Source: Conchocele bisecta (lineage: Eukaryota > Mollusca > Bivalvia > Lucinida > Thyasiridae). Taken from it: 64,000 bases of DNA. The notes beneath the pieces are model-generated. The model saw only the letters and a program-made list of their open reading frames with translations. It was not told the DNA's origin and searched no databases. Where the stretch lies: positions 106,840,773 through 106,904,772 of the forward strand of contig CM055265.1 of assembly GCA_029237695.1 (NCBI GenBank), read 5' to 3'. Below are positions 46,630 to 58,135 of this stretch, piece by piece; the first letter of the stretch is position 1; each line of letters opens with the position of its first letter. The translations under genes were made by a program, and so were the position numbers.

Positions 46630-46762
46630 CTCTGCTGCGGGTATACGGGACGAGATGAAGATAACTCTTGGATTCTCGGGACCCGTCACGCCCGTATGGG
46701 AGAGAACTTTCCCAGACTTCCTCAGTGTTGATGTGTAGTTACTGCCTCCTGCCACATTTGGT
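46630..46762 (-). CDS. Exon 5: leads into the DUF4347-like domain
   Basis: 133 nt, residues 205-249, acceptor TATTTCAG, donor GAG|GTACAC. One base completes the codon left by exon 4. A Gly/Ser-rich stretch is followed by the hydrophobic strand PRVIFISSRIPAAE. In DUF4347 proteins the domain opens with a similar strand ending near a Ser or Asp pair, so I place the domain start here (inference). Confidence 0.85.
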
Positions 46763-47329
46763 CTGAAATAGATGGCATGTTTGAATGCTGCTGATCAAAT
46801 GCAATCCATTGTAATGACAAGTACAGACTAATCTGACTCAACAGGTCAAAGAATAACACCACTGCCAGTCAAGAATGACGGCAGTAACATATTGGTTTAG
46901 TCACCACATGAAGTCACAACAATAGTGTCAGAGGTTACACTATATGCCCACTGTAAGCTTAAGGCATGGTAAGTGAAGCAGAACGAGTCGATCATAGTCA
47001 TATCAAGATTAAATGGCTTATGTTGGTTTCAGTAATATGAAGCTAGGTGATAACTGTGTGGCTGAGAGATGGGACTTCAAACATAAAGTGGTCGTAAATC
47101 ACGATATTCATGGATGGACAGTGCCAAATTTGCACATTTTGCAAATATGTATACTACAACACCATATGTGGCTGTAATTTGAGAGGACATCTTTGCTAAC
47201 AACAGGATATATGTACAGTGGAACCTCCCTAAACCGGACACCCTGGGAAACACATTGAAATCAAGCACAATGGGGTCCACAGACAGGTTCCACTGTATGA
47301 TGTGGGCCATGTTCCCTGTGACACGCCAT

Positions 47330-47656
47330 GTGAGACACTCACCTTCTAGCGGAGGTCCTGGTAGGTGGGTACCATTGTGAGACACTCACCTTCTAGAGGA
47401 GGTCCTGGTAGGTGGGTACCATTGTGAGACACTCACCTTCTAGCGGAGGTCCTGGTAGGTGGGTACCATTGTGAGACACTCACCTCTAGCGAGGCTCTGG
47501 TAGGTGGGTACCATTGTGAGACACTCACCTTCTAGCGGAGGTCCTGGTAGGTGGGTACCATTGTGAGACACTCACCTTCTAGCGGAGGTCCTGGTAGGTG
47601 GGTACCATTGTGAGACACTCACCTTCTAGCGGAGGTCCTGGTCGGTGGGTACCATT
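47330..47656 (-). repeat. 47-bp tandem array, about 7 copies, carrying the exon 4 splice donor
   Basis: Units start at about 47330, 47376, 47423, 47470, 47515, 47562 and 47609. Each has ACTCACCTTCTAGCGGAGGT or a close variant, so on the gene strand each carries coding-end bases followed by AAG|GTGAGT. One copy (47470) has small deletions. The last unit merges with the real exon 4 end. Confidence 0.92.
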
Positions 47657-47771
47657 CGGTGGCGACTAGTTCCTGCATTCTCTGTTCCTTCGGGTTGATG
47701 ACGCTCTGTCGTAGACTCTCGGACAGCGTCATTGTACGCCCAGTCTGCAGCAGGTCATAGTCCTCTCCCGA
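47623..47771 (-). CDS. Exon 4; its 3' end is the parent of a 47-bp tandem array
   Basis: 149 nt, residues 156-205. Acceptor CTCTCCAG, donor AAG|GTGAGT. The peptide starts SGEDYDLLQTGRTMTLSE and ends EWYPPTRTSARR, helical and charged in the middle. The last 30 or so coding bases plus the donor are repeated downstream in the intron. Only the donor at 47623 keeps the frame, because reading past it meets TGA after one codon. Confidence 0.87.
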
Positions 47772-48047
47772 CTGGAGAGATACAAGTCCATTTACTAGGT
47801 TGATGCTAGGAGTTTGAAAGCAGAAGCCAAAATGGATGATAAAATGAAGAAAAAAAATGATACTATTTTACTTTTGCTCCATTATTTGTAAAATAATTTC
47901 TGAAATTATTAGTAGCCAAACTGTCAATTTCTAGAATATAGTAGCCAAATGGCTATTTTAATAGCCAAACGGCTACCAGTAGCGCCAACCTACTGTCTGT
48001 TCCATGTTTTGCTGCCGACGAACATTTGGCCATTAAACACATTAAAG

Positions 48048-48562
48048 GTACATGCCCACGCAGTAGGTTATAATATAGTGATACAGATAATTTTGTATAT
48101 TCTGTACGTATGACATTTTATGGAAAAATAAACATATTCATTCACCATTACCCCACATATTGATTGGCATCATTATACATTTTATTTTAGACAAAAATGT
48201 TCACACTGATATCAGGGACGATAACCGTGTTTCCTTAAAATGCTAACGGACATTACTATTTATTCTCTGTATTTAGTTTTTGATGTGCAATGATCATACT
48301 TTATAATCTGTCGAAAATATTATTTTTTCAGGTGACACATTTCATTAGTATAAATAATTACAAAATATCATGCCTCATTTGCATATGAAAATAGCCCGAT
48401 ACCAACGCGCGTCACTATCAGTAAAATAAATATTACTAAATTATTATATTTGTTTTCCGGGCACTTGTAATTTTTAGAACTGGTGGAATAGTGACACAAT
48501 TATACACTTATTTAATTCCTATAAAGAACAGTTTGTGCTTACTGAATGGGAATGTACATTTA
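48048..48562. mobile_element. MITE family J
   Basis: AAAGGTACATGCCCACGCAG to ACTGAATGGGAATGTACATT, colinear with 27499-28041. Confidence 0.8.
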
Positions 48563-48599
48563 ATTCTAAAAAATATTTAAAAGTAAGTACTTTTTCATT

Positions 48600-49182
48600 A
48601 ATAATAAAAAAGTCACCCTTCCCAATTTTTTTTTATTTTATTGTGAAAAAAAGATTTTCCTATGGGAATTTAAAGGTACATACCCACTTAGTAGGCACAA
48701 ATTGTTCTTTATAGGAATTAAATAAGTGTATAATTGTGTCACTATTCCACCAGGCCTAAAAGTTACAGATATAATGTCCGTTAACATTTTAAGGAAACAC
48801 GGTTATCGCCCTTGATATCTGTGTGGAAATTTACTTCTGATATAAAATGTATAATAATGTCAATCAATACGTGGGGTAATGGTGAATGAATGTTTATTTT
48901 GCCAAAAAATGTCTCAGATGATGTCTCTGATATAAATAATATGTTGTGCCTACTGAGTGGGCATGTACCTTTAACATGGGGAGTCAATTTCCAAATCTGA
49001 CGAGATAGCTTGAAAATGATGTAACTAAGCAAACAAGTTAGATTTTGAGAATCGGTCCACAAATAAAAAAAATATTTAAAAAAAAAATCATTTTAGCCCC
49101 CATGTTAAAAATCGTTCTTTCGCAATAAAATCAATATAATTTCATCAAATATTTTTTTGGGGAGGGTGACTTTTTTGTAATT
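48600..49182. mobile_element. Repeat family K with a MITE J nested inside
   Basis: AAAAGTCACCCTTCCCAATT and GGGGAGGGTGACTTTTTTGT are the family K ends. 48670-48976 is a J copy (AAAGGTACATACCCACTTAG to GTGGGCATGTACCTTT). Confidence 0.7.
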
Positions 49183-49193
49183 GATAAAAAACT

Positions 49194-50886
49194 ACAGTCA
49201 AACTTGTCTTAAGCAAGCGGCCATGGGAAAGTCCAAAATTGCTTGCTTAACACAGATGGGTGCTTAATGGAGGTTCATCTTGGACCGACTTATAACTTGT
49301 CCCATATAGATTTATATGTCAGGGTTTACATTGTTCTCATAATCAGAGATGAATTCAGCTTTACACTTTAATGTTTGCTGAACTTGTGACACCAAATTCC
49401 TCAGCAACGAGCCGAGTACTTTTCCCACTTTCTAAAAGCTTTATGACTTTAACACGGTCATCTAACGTCAGAACTTTTCTTTTTTTAGCAGACATATTGA
49501 AGGTCTAACTGGCGAAATGTTGAGCTTGTTACTGTAACAATATTCAAAGAATGGAAGGATTGAAAAAAATATCCAACATTTAAATTGGCTGATTTCTATA
49601 ATTAAAAGGTGGATTTGGGTTAATCGTGCTACCAATTAAAATTTAACACCTTCATTGACTAACAAACAAATGGCAATTATTCTGCTGTGTCGATCGTCAT
49701 ACCCAGCTTAATTGTTGCGATATAATTCCATCCAATTATCTTGTTAAAATCATGATATCCAGTGTTTACTTTAATTTCGAATACTCATTGATCTAAGCGG
49801 CGCCTATGTCAATTAGAAATGCCAAACACAAAATGCGTCTCAATCCGCTACTGGATATTGTAAATACAATATGCACAATAGAATGGAACGTTTAATAATT
49901 TGATGGGTCAATCGCATGTTTGTTGTTACAAGATGTACCAGTTCGTCCGAAAACCACCAGTTTGTCTGGCGTATGTAGTTAGGCCACGGTCAGCATAGCT
50001 CGGCTCATAACAGCAGTCCCCATGCCACGCTCGCTATAACTTGCACATTATGATGCATGCAAATTAATCCATTTAAATTCACTTAAAATATCATTTATGA
50101 ACTTGGATGTGCATAAATTCTGTATATTTAGTGAATACCAAACTGAATTATCATAAAAATCGGGTTACGTTAACATCGATTGGAAAAAGTTGCAGAAGGA
50201 CGAAACTACGTAGGTACGAAATAGCCGAAATTGTCCGTGATATTTACAGACTTTTTCATGTTTTCTGACAATACAGTTAGCCATATTTGGTTGAAATAAT
50301 GTTTGCATGTGTTTGTTTGTCTGGTTGAGAGTATTCGGAGGGAGTTAACTATACCGGCCTTTACTTACCAGTGATTGGCTGTACTGTATAAATAACTTGG
50401 CCACGAGAATAACACGTGTTTTGAACTGACAACTATAGTAGCCAGAAGCAATGTTTGGCTCAGGGAATTATTGAAACTATCGACCCGTGACTTTTATTGT
50501 CACCGCGGGTAGGCATGATTTTAGTGAATCGAGTAATGATGTGATGAAAATTTGGTCAAACAATCGGGTGTCATAAAACAAATTGAAATGGTATTGTAAA
50601 CAGTTTGGCAGGCCTGCAATTAGGTCACTGGGTGGGAAATGGGGATTACCTGAACGAATTTGGTTCCAGGTTTTTTTTAGAATTTCCGATATTTTCCGAG
50701 AATGGTCGCTAAAACGAGGATTTCGAGTCAAAATGGATGATTTTGCATGGCCGTTGGCCGCGTTAGACAGGTTCACGCTTAATACAGGTGCATTTTAGAG
50801 TAATTTTCATTGGGGGGAAATAAAATGGCCACTTAACGGAGGGAGACGCTTAATACAGGTGGCCGTTAGTGCAGGTGCGACTGTAC
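49194..50886. mobile_element. Tigger/pogo-like DNA transposon, internally degraded
   Basis: Inverted ends: ACAGTCAAACTTGTCTTAAG at left and ACAGGTGGCCGTTAGTGCAG then GTGCGACTGT at right. It is about 1.7 kb long and holds a transposase N-terminal remnant on the minus strand. The 39228-40113 element shares its right-end sequence style (GGTCGCGTTA, TCGCTTAGCAC). Confidence 0.7.
49361..49495 (-). pseudogene. Transposase N-terminal remnant, pogo/CENP-B helix-turn-helix
   Basis: 44 codons and a stop, too short for a usual ORF cut-off. It opens MSAKKRKVLTLDDRVKVIKL then LESGKSTRLVAEEFGV, the pattern of the CENP-B/Tigger N-terminal DNA-binding domain, with a basic KKRKV patch like a nuclear signal. 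It ends soon after TSSANIKV, so the second helix-turn-helix and the DDE domain are missing. It sits inside an element with matching inverted ends. Confidence 0.75.
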
Positions 50887-51044
50887 TTACTTTTAAATAT
50901 TTTTTAGATTTAATGCGTTTAATAGCCAAAAGTTAGTCGGCAGCAAAACGTGGAACAGACAGTAGATTTGTACCCCAAAATGAGACAAGCCATGTGATTT
51001 TATACCAAAGACGATATGCGATACGTCATGCAATATATTTATAA

Positions 51045-51470
51045 AAGGTAATTCGATGGTCTAGTAACATAAGGTCGTAACTGCTATGCTAAAGCATAGC
51101 ACTTACGACCTTATAATTCCAGCACAAAAATATTTACACAATTCCCTAACATTTGATTGGCCTGTAGCAAGTCTCTGTCCAAAATTTATATCCCAGTAAA
51201 CTCCCACGCTGAACTACTTTCCGTAACCGTGAGGCGCAGTTAAAATAATTCTTAAGAAAACGGAAAATTTTCTTGACAAATTTATTTCAAATGCTGGAAT
51301 TATAAGGAATGAATGGCATTTTTGTGGAATTTATCGGGGATATAAACTTGGAAAAGTTGCGGGAATACTGGACGAGGCCTTCCGGCCTTCGTCCAGTATT
51401 CCCGCGACTTTTCCAAGTTTATACCCCTATAAATTCCGCAAAAAGGCCATTCATTCCTATAATATATTTA
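51045..51470. mobile_element. Repeat family I, palindromic, with a nested small hairpin
   Basis: The arms meet at GGACGAGGCCTTCCGGCCTT then CGTCC. A separate hairpin GTCGTAACTGCTATGC with its complement is at 51073-51112. Confidence 0.75.
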
Positions 51471-51499
51471 TAAAAGGTATGATATTTTCCGTAATTGAC

Positions 51500-51870
51500 T
51501 GGAGACTGGAGAAATGGAGCTTATGCGACCTGTGTAGCTCCAGATCAACCTGCACATCTGCGCAGTCTGATCAGGCCCTACACTGTTTGCCATTCCATCA
51601 GTAAATCACCTACATACAGTATATGTCCATATGAGACTGCAGGAATGTGCTAGAAGATCAGGATCTAGACTGACCAGAAATGGAACTTAATGGGTGAGAC
51701 GACCAGTATAGCGCCAGATCAGCCAGTCTGATCAGACCCTACACCGTTTGCCATTCAGTCAATGAATCACCCGTCCTGCTTCTAACAAACAGCATATATC
51801 CATATGTGCTAGAATATCAGAATATTGGCCATGCACCCCATTTCTCCAGTCACAGCCCCAGATGAGCTAC
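51500..51870. repeat. Dispersed repeat family C, two diverged copies
   Basis: GACTGGAGAAATGGAGCTTA, then CAGTCTGATCAGGCCCTACA; a second GATCAGACCCTACACCGTTT follows. Confidence 0.6.
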
Positions 51871-51880
51871 ATGTGTACAG

Positions 51881-52253
51881 TGCAACCTCTCTACAACAGC
51901 CACCCATGGGAAGACGCAAAACTGGCTGTTGTAGAGAGGTGGATGTTATAGGGAGGTTAATGCTGAATTAAATTTTATTGTCCGCTGTTTATTTATTTTC
52001 TTCGATAATTCTCATAAAAAACATGCTTTGGCAACATTTTAGAATCATTTCCAATGGAAATGATTCTAAAATGCTGCCAAAACATGTTTTTATTGAGAAA
52101 GAAGGTAAAGCAACATCAGACGACAATTTTCATGCTCAGCAGTCCAAGGGTTAGATATAGAGGAAATCATCCATTTGGGATATAAAATAGCGGCTGTTAT
52201 ATAGAGGGTGTTCTTGTAGAGAGGTGACCGTTAGGGGAGGTTCGACTGTACTA
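51881..52253. mobile_element. Tigger-like MITE with a nested palindromic repeat
   Basis: Ends ACAGTGCAACCTCTCTACAA and GGGAGGTTCGACTGTACT are inverted. Its centre (about 51970-52155) is a family-E palindrome with GGAAATGATTCTAAAATGCT. It ends directly at the exon 3 donor (52255). Confidence 0.65.
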
Positions 52254-52255
52254 AC

Positions 52256-52497
52256 AGTAAGAGCCCGGTGACGTTCGCGTCTCCGCTGTGTACTGAGGCC
52301 CAGCTCCATCATGGGGTCAGTCGTCACGTTGTGTTTCTTCTTCAGGATCCCCCAGCGGTTGTGGAACAGCAGCGCCGCCTTGGGCATCTGGGGGTCGTTG
52401 GGGTTAAAGTCGTGCATGAACGCGTACATGTTCTTGTCAAGGTCTTTAGCCTTCTTGTCTGGAGGCATCCATGGCGGTCGTGACGTCAACATTGTGT
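52256..52497 (-). CDS. Exon 3: basic N-terminal region of unknown fold
   Basis: 242 nt, residues 75-155, acceptor ACAATTCCAG, donor ACT|GTTAGT. GC content and codon use are clearly higher than in the surrounding introns. Recognisable pieces are PPWMPPDKKAKDLDKN, FHNRWGILKKKHNV and a basic end, QRRRERHRALT. I do not recognise a family. The ATG six bases into the exon is internal, because the frame is open back through exons 2 and 1. Confidence 0.83.
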
Positions 52498-52639
52498 CTG
52501 GAATTGTACAAGGAATATAAATCAGGGATGTCGCCAGGCCTGGCTGATGTGGAAGCCCAGTTGTGTGTGCGTTCCAATTAAGCGAGCAAGGCGACTAATG
52601 GGGTCCGGGGGCTTGCAACCCCCGAGAAAATTTTCAAAA

Positions 52640-52812
52640 CTTAGATGCAATATATTGCATTCTACAATTGTTTTCATGCAAATATTTATCAAATGTAATT
52701 AGTTGCGAATGGTAACTGTTGCAATCCACTCCTGTACTTTCCTTCGGCTACAAACGGTACGGAAGTATATTGCAAGAGTTACCATTCGCAACTGATAATA
52801 AATAATTATTTG
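52640..52812. repeat. Inverted repeat
   Basis: AGTTGCGAATGGTAACTGTT pairs with GAGTTACCATTCGCAACTGA across a CGGCTACAAACGGTACGGAA segment. Confidence 0.6.
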
Positions 52813-53128
52813 AAGTTTTAACCTTGACCTTGGGGCACAATGGCCGCATGAGTGGATATGAATATATGGATGATGACTAATAAGCAGTTGAAGTTTGAAG
52901 TGAATGTGACTTAGGATTGCAGAGATACATGTATAAGGTATTTAACAACTTTAACACAGATTTCGGACGGACGGATGCACACACGCACGGATGGACGGAC
53001 GTACTAACATTTTGGGTTTATGGGCTATTTGTTCTTTAAAAGATCAAAGGAATAGCCCCTAAACTACAAAGGACTAGGGGCTATACAAAATAAGTCTATT
53101 GTATTCTATTGTCTTAGGCTCACCACCC

Positions 53129-53160
53129 CCCCCCCCCCCCCACCCCCCCCCCCCCCGCCC
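53129..53160. repeat. C tract
   Basis: Runs of C broken by an A and a G, between an upstream GGACGGACGTA-bearing repeat (52820-53010) and the 89-bp array. Confidence 0.85.
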
Positions 53161-53221
53161 CTAAACCCCAATGTTTGCCCGGACTGATGCACGAACAGAC
53201 ATCATTGTGATCACTATGCCA

Positions 53222-53560
53222 CGCTTTGTTACGAGGGTTGTCGATGTACACATAGCTTGACAAACAAGGTGGCCGCGGCCTGCATAACAAGAGCTGTAGG
53301 AGAATAGCATAGCTCGACTACGAGGGTTGTCGATGTACACATAGCTTGACAAACAAGGTGGCCGCGGCCTGCATAACAAGAGCTGTAGGAGAATAGCATA
53401 GCTCGACTACGAGGGTTGTCGATGTACACATAGCTTGACAAACAAGGTGGCCGAGGCCTGCATAACAAGAGCTGTAGGAGAACAGCATAGCTCGACTACG
53501 AGGGTTGTTGATGTACACATAGCTTGACAAAGAAGGTGGCTGCGGCCTGCATAAAAACCT
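53222..53560. repeat. 89-bp tandem repeat, about 3.7 copies
   Basis: GAGGGTTGTCGATGTACACA recurs at about 53232, 53321, 53410 and 53500, with GGTGGCCGCGGCCTGCATAA between. It adjoins the 158-bp array. Confidence 0.9.
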
Positions 53561-56500
53561 TAACCAAGGTTGACTAAAAACATTAACCAAGGGAAATTAA
53601 GTAAGTAATTCAAGGTTAAATGTAGGTCAATGTCAGATATAGGTCAGGGGTTATTGATGTACATCACTAGGAGATAAAGTTTTCCAAGTATGGTTGCTGT
53701 AGGCCCAGGAGTATTCCATATACAAGCTTGAGTAAAAACAGTAACCAAGGGGAGATAACTAAGTAATCAAAGGATAAAAGTAGGTCAAGGTCAAATATAG
53801 TTCAGGGATTATTGATGTACATCACTAGGAGATGAAGTTGTCCAAGTATGGTTGATGTAGGCCCAGAAGTATTCCATATACAAGCTTGACTATAAACATT
53901 AAGCAAGTAATTCAAGGTTAAATGTAGGTGAAGGTAAAATAAAGGTCAGGGGTTATTGATGTACATCCCTATGAGAAAAAGTTATCCAAGTATGGTGTCT
54001 GTATGCACAATAGTATTCCATCTACAAGCTTGACTAAAAACCTTAACCAAGGTTGAGTAAAAACCTTAACCAAGGGGAATTAAGTAAGTAATTCAAGGTT
54101 AAATGTAGGTCAAGGTCAAATATAGATCAGGGGTTGTTGATGTACATCACTAGGAGATGAAGTTGTCCAAGTATGGTTGGTGTAGGGCCAGGAGTATTCC
54201 ATATACAAGCTTGACTAAAAACGTTAACCAAGGGGAATTAAGTAAGTAATTCAAGAGGAAAGGTAGGTCAAGGTCAAATATAGATCAGGGGTTGTTGATG
54301 TACATCACTAGGAGATGAAGTTGTCCAAGTATGGTGGGTGTAGGGCCAGTAGTATTCCATATAGAAGGTTGACTAAAAACCTTAACCAAAAGGAATTAAG
54401 TAAGTAATTGAAGAGGAAATGTAGGTCAGGGTCAAATATACATCAGGGGTTATTGATGTACATACCTATGAGAAAAGGTTGTCGAAGTATGGTGTCTGGA
54501 TGCACAATAGTATTCAATGTACAAGCTTGAAAAAAAAAACTTAACCAAGGGGAATTAAGTAAGTAATTCAAGAGGAAATGTAGGTCAAGGTGAAATATAG
54601 ATGAGGGGTTATTGATGTGCATCACTAGGAGATGAAGTTGTCCAAGTATGGTGGGTGTAGGGCCAGTAGTATTGCATATACAAGCTTGACTAAAAACCTT
54701 AACCAAGGGGAATTAACCAAGTAATTCAAGAGGAAATGTAGGTCAAGGTCAAATATAGATCAGGGGTTATTGATGATACATCACTAGGAGATGAAGTTGT
54801 CCAAGTATGGTGGGTGTAGGGCCAGTAGTATTCCATATACAAACTTGACTAAAAACCTTAACCAAGGCGTGACGGTGACGGTGACGCCGACGCCGACGCC
54901 GACGCCGGGGTGACAACATAAGCTCTACTTCTTCTTCGAATAGTCGAGCTAAAAACCTTAACCAAGGTTGACTAAAAACCGTAACCAAGGAAAATTAAGT
55001 AAGTAATTCAAGGTTAAATGTAGGTCAATGTCAGATATAGGTCAGGGGTTATTGATGTACATCACTAGGAGATGAAGTTGTCCAAGTATGGTTGGTGTAG
55101 GGCTAGGAGTATTCCATCTACAAGCTTGACTAAAAACCTTAACCAAGGAGAATTAACTAAGTAATTCAAGAGGAAATGTAGGTCAAGGTCAAATATAGAT
55201 CAGGGGTTATTGATGTACATCACTATGAGAAAAGGTTGTCAAGGTATGTGTCTGTAATGTATGGTGTCTGTAGCACACTAGTATTCCATGTACAAGCTTG
55301 ACTAAAAACCATAACCAAGGGGAATTAACTAAGTAATTCAAGGTTAAATGTAGGTAAAGGTCAAATATAGGTCAGGGGTTGTTGATGTACATCACTCACT
55401 AGGAGATGAAGTTGTCCAAGTATGGTGGGTGTAGGGCCAGGAGTATTCCATATACATGCTTGACTAAAACCCTTAACCATGGGGAATTAACTAAGTAATT
55501 CAAGAGGAAATGTAGGTCAAGGTAAAATATAGATCAGGGGTTATTGATGTACATCCCTATGAGAAAAGGTTGTGCAAGTATGGTTTCTGTATGCACAATA
55601 GTAGTTCATGTACAAGCTTGACTAAAAACCTTAACCACGGTTGACTAAAAACCTTAACCAAGAGGAATTAAATAAGTAATTCAAGAGGAAATGTAGGTCA
55701 AGGTCAAATATAGATCAGGGGTTATTGATGTACATCACTAGGAGATGAAGTTGTCCAGGTATGGTGGGTGTAGGGCCAGGAGTATTCCATATACAAGCTT
55801 GACTAAAACCCTTAACCATGGGGAATTAACTAAGTAATTCAAGAGGAAATGTAGGTCAAGGTCAAATATAGATCAGGGGTTATTGATGTACATCATTATG
55901 AGAAAAGGTTGTCCAAGTATGGTGTCTGTATGCACACTAGTATTCCATGTACAAGCTGGACTAAAAACCTTAACCAAGGTTGACTAAAAACCTTAACCAA
56001 GGGGAATTAACTAAGTAATTCAAGGCTAAATGTAGGTAAAGGTCAAATATAGGTCAGGGGTTGTCGATGTACATCACTAGGAGATGAAGTTGTCCAAGTA
56101 TGGTTGGTGTAGGGCAGGAGTATTCCATCACAAGCTTGACTAAAAACCTTTACCAAGGGGAATTAACTAAGTAATTAAGAAAGGAATGTAGGGCAAGGTA
56201 AATATAGATCAGTATTGATGTACATCCCTATGAGAAAAAGATTGTCCAAGTTGGTGTCTGATCACACTAGTATTCCATGACAAGCTTGACTAAAAAACCT
56301 TACCAAGGTTGACTAAAAACTTAACCAAGGGGAATTAACTAAGTAAATTCAAGAGGAAATGTAGGTCAAGGTAAAATATAGGTCAGGGGTGTTGATGACT
56401 CATAGAGGATGAAGTTGTCCAAGTATGGTGTCTGTATGCACTAGTATTCATGTACAAGCTTGACTAAAAACCTTAACCAAGGTTGACTAAAAACCTTAAA

Positions 56501-58135
56501 ACCAAGGGGAATTAACTAAGTAATTCAAGGTTAAAGTAGGTCAAGTCATATAGGTCAGGGGTTGTTGATGTACATCACTCATAGAGATGAAGTTGCCAGT
56601 ATGTAGGGCCAAGAGATTCCTTATACAAGCTTGACTAAAACCTTAACCATTGAATAAAAACCTTAAGTAATCAAGAGGATGTAGGTAATATAAGTCATTA
56701 AGGTAATCAACGAGGATATGTAGTTCCAAGTATATAGAAAATTCCAGGGGTTAAGTCAAGATAATATATCAGTGGTTATTGATGTACATCCCTATGAGAA
56801 AAGGTTGTGCAAGTATGGTTTCTGTATGCACAATAGTAGTTCATGTACAAGCTTGACTAAAAACCTTAACCACGGTTGACTAAAAACCTTAACCAAGGGG
56901 AATTAACTAAGTAATTCAAGGCTAAATGTAGGTAAAGGTCAAATATAGGTCAGGGGTTGTCGATGTACATCACTAGGAGATGAAGTTGTCCAAGTATGGT
57001 TGGTGTAGGGCCAGGAGTATTCCATCTACAAGCTTGACTAAAAACCTTAACCAAGGGGAATTAACTAAGTAATTCAAGAGGAAATGTAGGGCAAGGTCAA
57101 ATATAGATCAGGGGTTATTGATGTACATCCCTATGAGAAAAGATTGTCCAAGTATGGTGTCTGTATGCACACTAGTATTCCATGTACAAGCTTGACTAAA
57201 AACCTTAACCAAGGTTGACTAAAAACCTTAACCAAGGGGAATTAACTAAGTAATTCAAGAGGAAATGTAGGTCAAGGTAAAATATAGGTCAGGGGTTGTT
57301 GATGTACATCACTAGGAGATGAAGTTGTCCAAGTATGGTGTCTGTATGCGCACTAGTATTCCATGTACAAGCTTGACTAAAAACCTTAACCAAGGTTGAC
57401 TAAAAACCTTAACCAAGGGGAATTAACTAAGTAATTCAAGGTTAAATGTAGGTCAAGGTCAAATATAGGTCAGGGGTTGTTGATGTACATCACTCACTAG
57501 GAGATGAAGTTGTCCAAGTATGGTGGGTGTAGGGCCAGGAGTATTCCATATACAAGCTTGACTAAAAACCTTAACCAAGTAATTCAAGAGGAAATGTAGG
57601 TCAAGGTAAAATATACATCAGGGGTTATTGATGTACATCCCTATGTGAAAAGGTTGTGCAAGTATGGTGTCTGTATGCACAATAGTAGTTCATGTACAAG
57701 CTTGTAGGGCCAGGAGTATTCCATCAACAAGCTTGACTAAAAACCTTAACCAAGGGGAATTAACTAAGTAATTCAAGAGGAAATGTAGGTGAAGGTCAAA
57801 TATAGATCAGGGGTTATTGATGTACATCCCTATGAGAAAAGGTTGTCCAAGTATGGTGTCTGTATGTACAATAGTATTCCATGTACAAGCTTGACTAAAA
57901 ACATTAACCAATGTTGAGTAAATCCCTATGAGAAAAGGTTGTCCAAGTATGGTGTCTGTATGTACAATAGTATTCCATATATAAGCGTAACTAAACACCT
58001 TAACCAAGGTTGAGTAAATCCCTATGAGAAAAGGTTGTCCAAGTATGGTGTCTGTATGTACAATAGTATTCCATATACAAGCTTGACTAAACACCTTAAC
58101 CAAGGCGCAGACGCCGGGGAATAGTCGAGCTAAAA
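53560..58135. repeat. About 158-bp tandem array, roughly 28 units, two alternating subtypes
   Basis: The spacing of the ATGTACATC core is mostly 158-159 bp. Subtype A has CACTAGGAGATGAAGTTGTC, subtype B has CCCTATGAGAAAAGGTTGTC. They alternate A-B through much of 55.0-57.6 kb. A GACGCC run with TAGTCGAGCT occurs at 54870-54950 and again at 58104-58133, the latter marking the right end. It fills most of the exon 2-3 intron. Some units near 56.2-56.8 kb are scrambled. Confidence 0.9.

Noticed and set aside
53161..53590. Repeating ORFs with LCRPRPPCLSSYVYIDNP
   Set aside because: Read-through of an 89-bp tandem repeat; frames differ among copies because 89 is not a multiple of three.
53222..58135. 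CRISPR-like regular repeat
   Set aside because: Units are contiguous without unique spacers, and the window is animal DNA.
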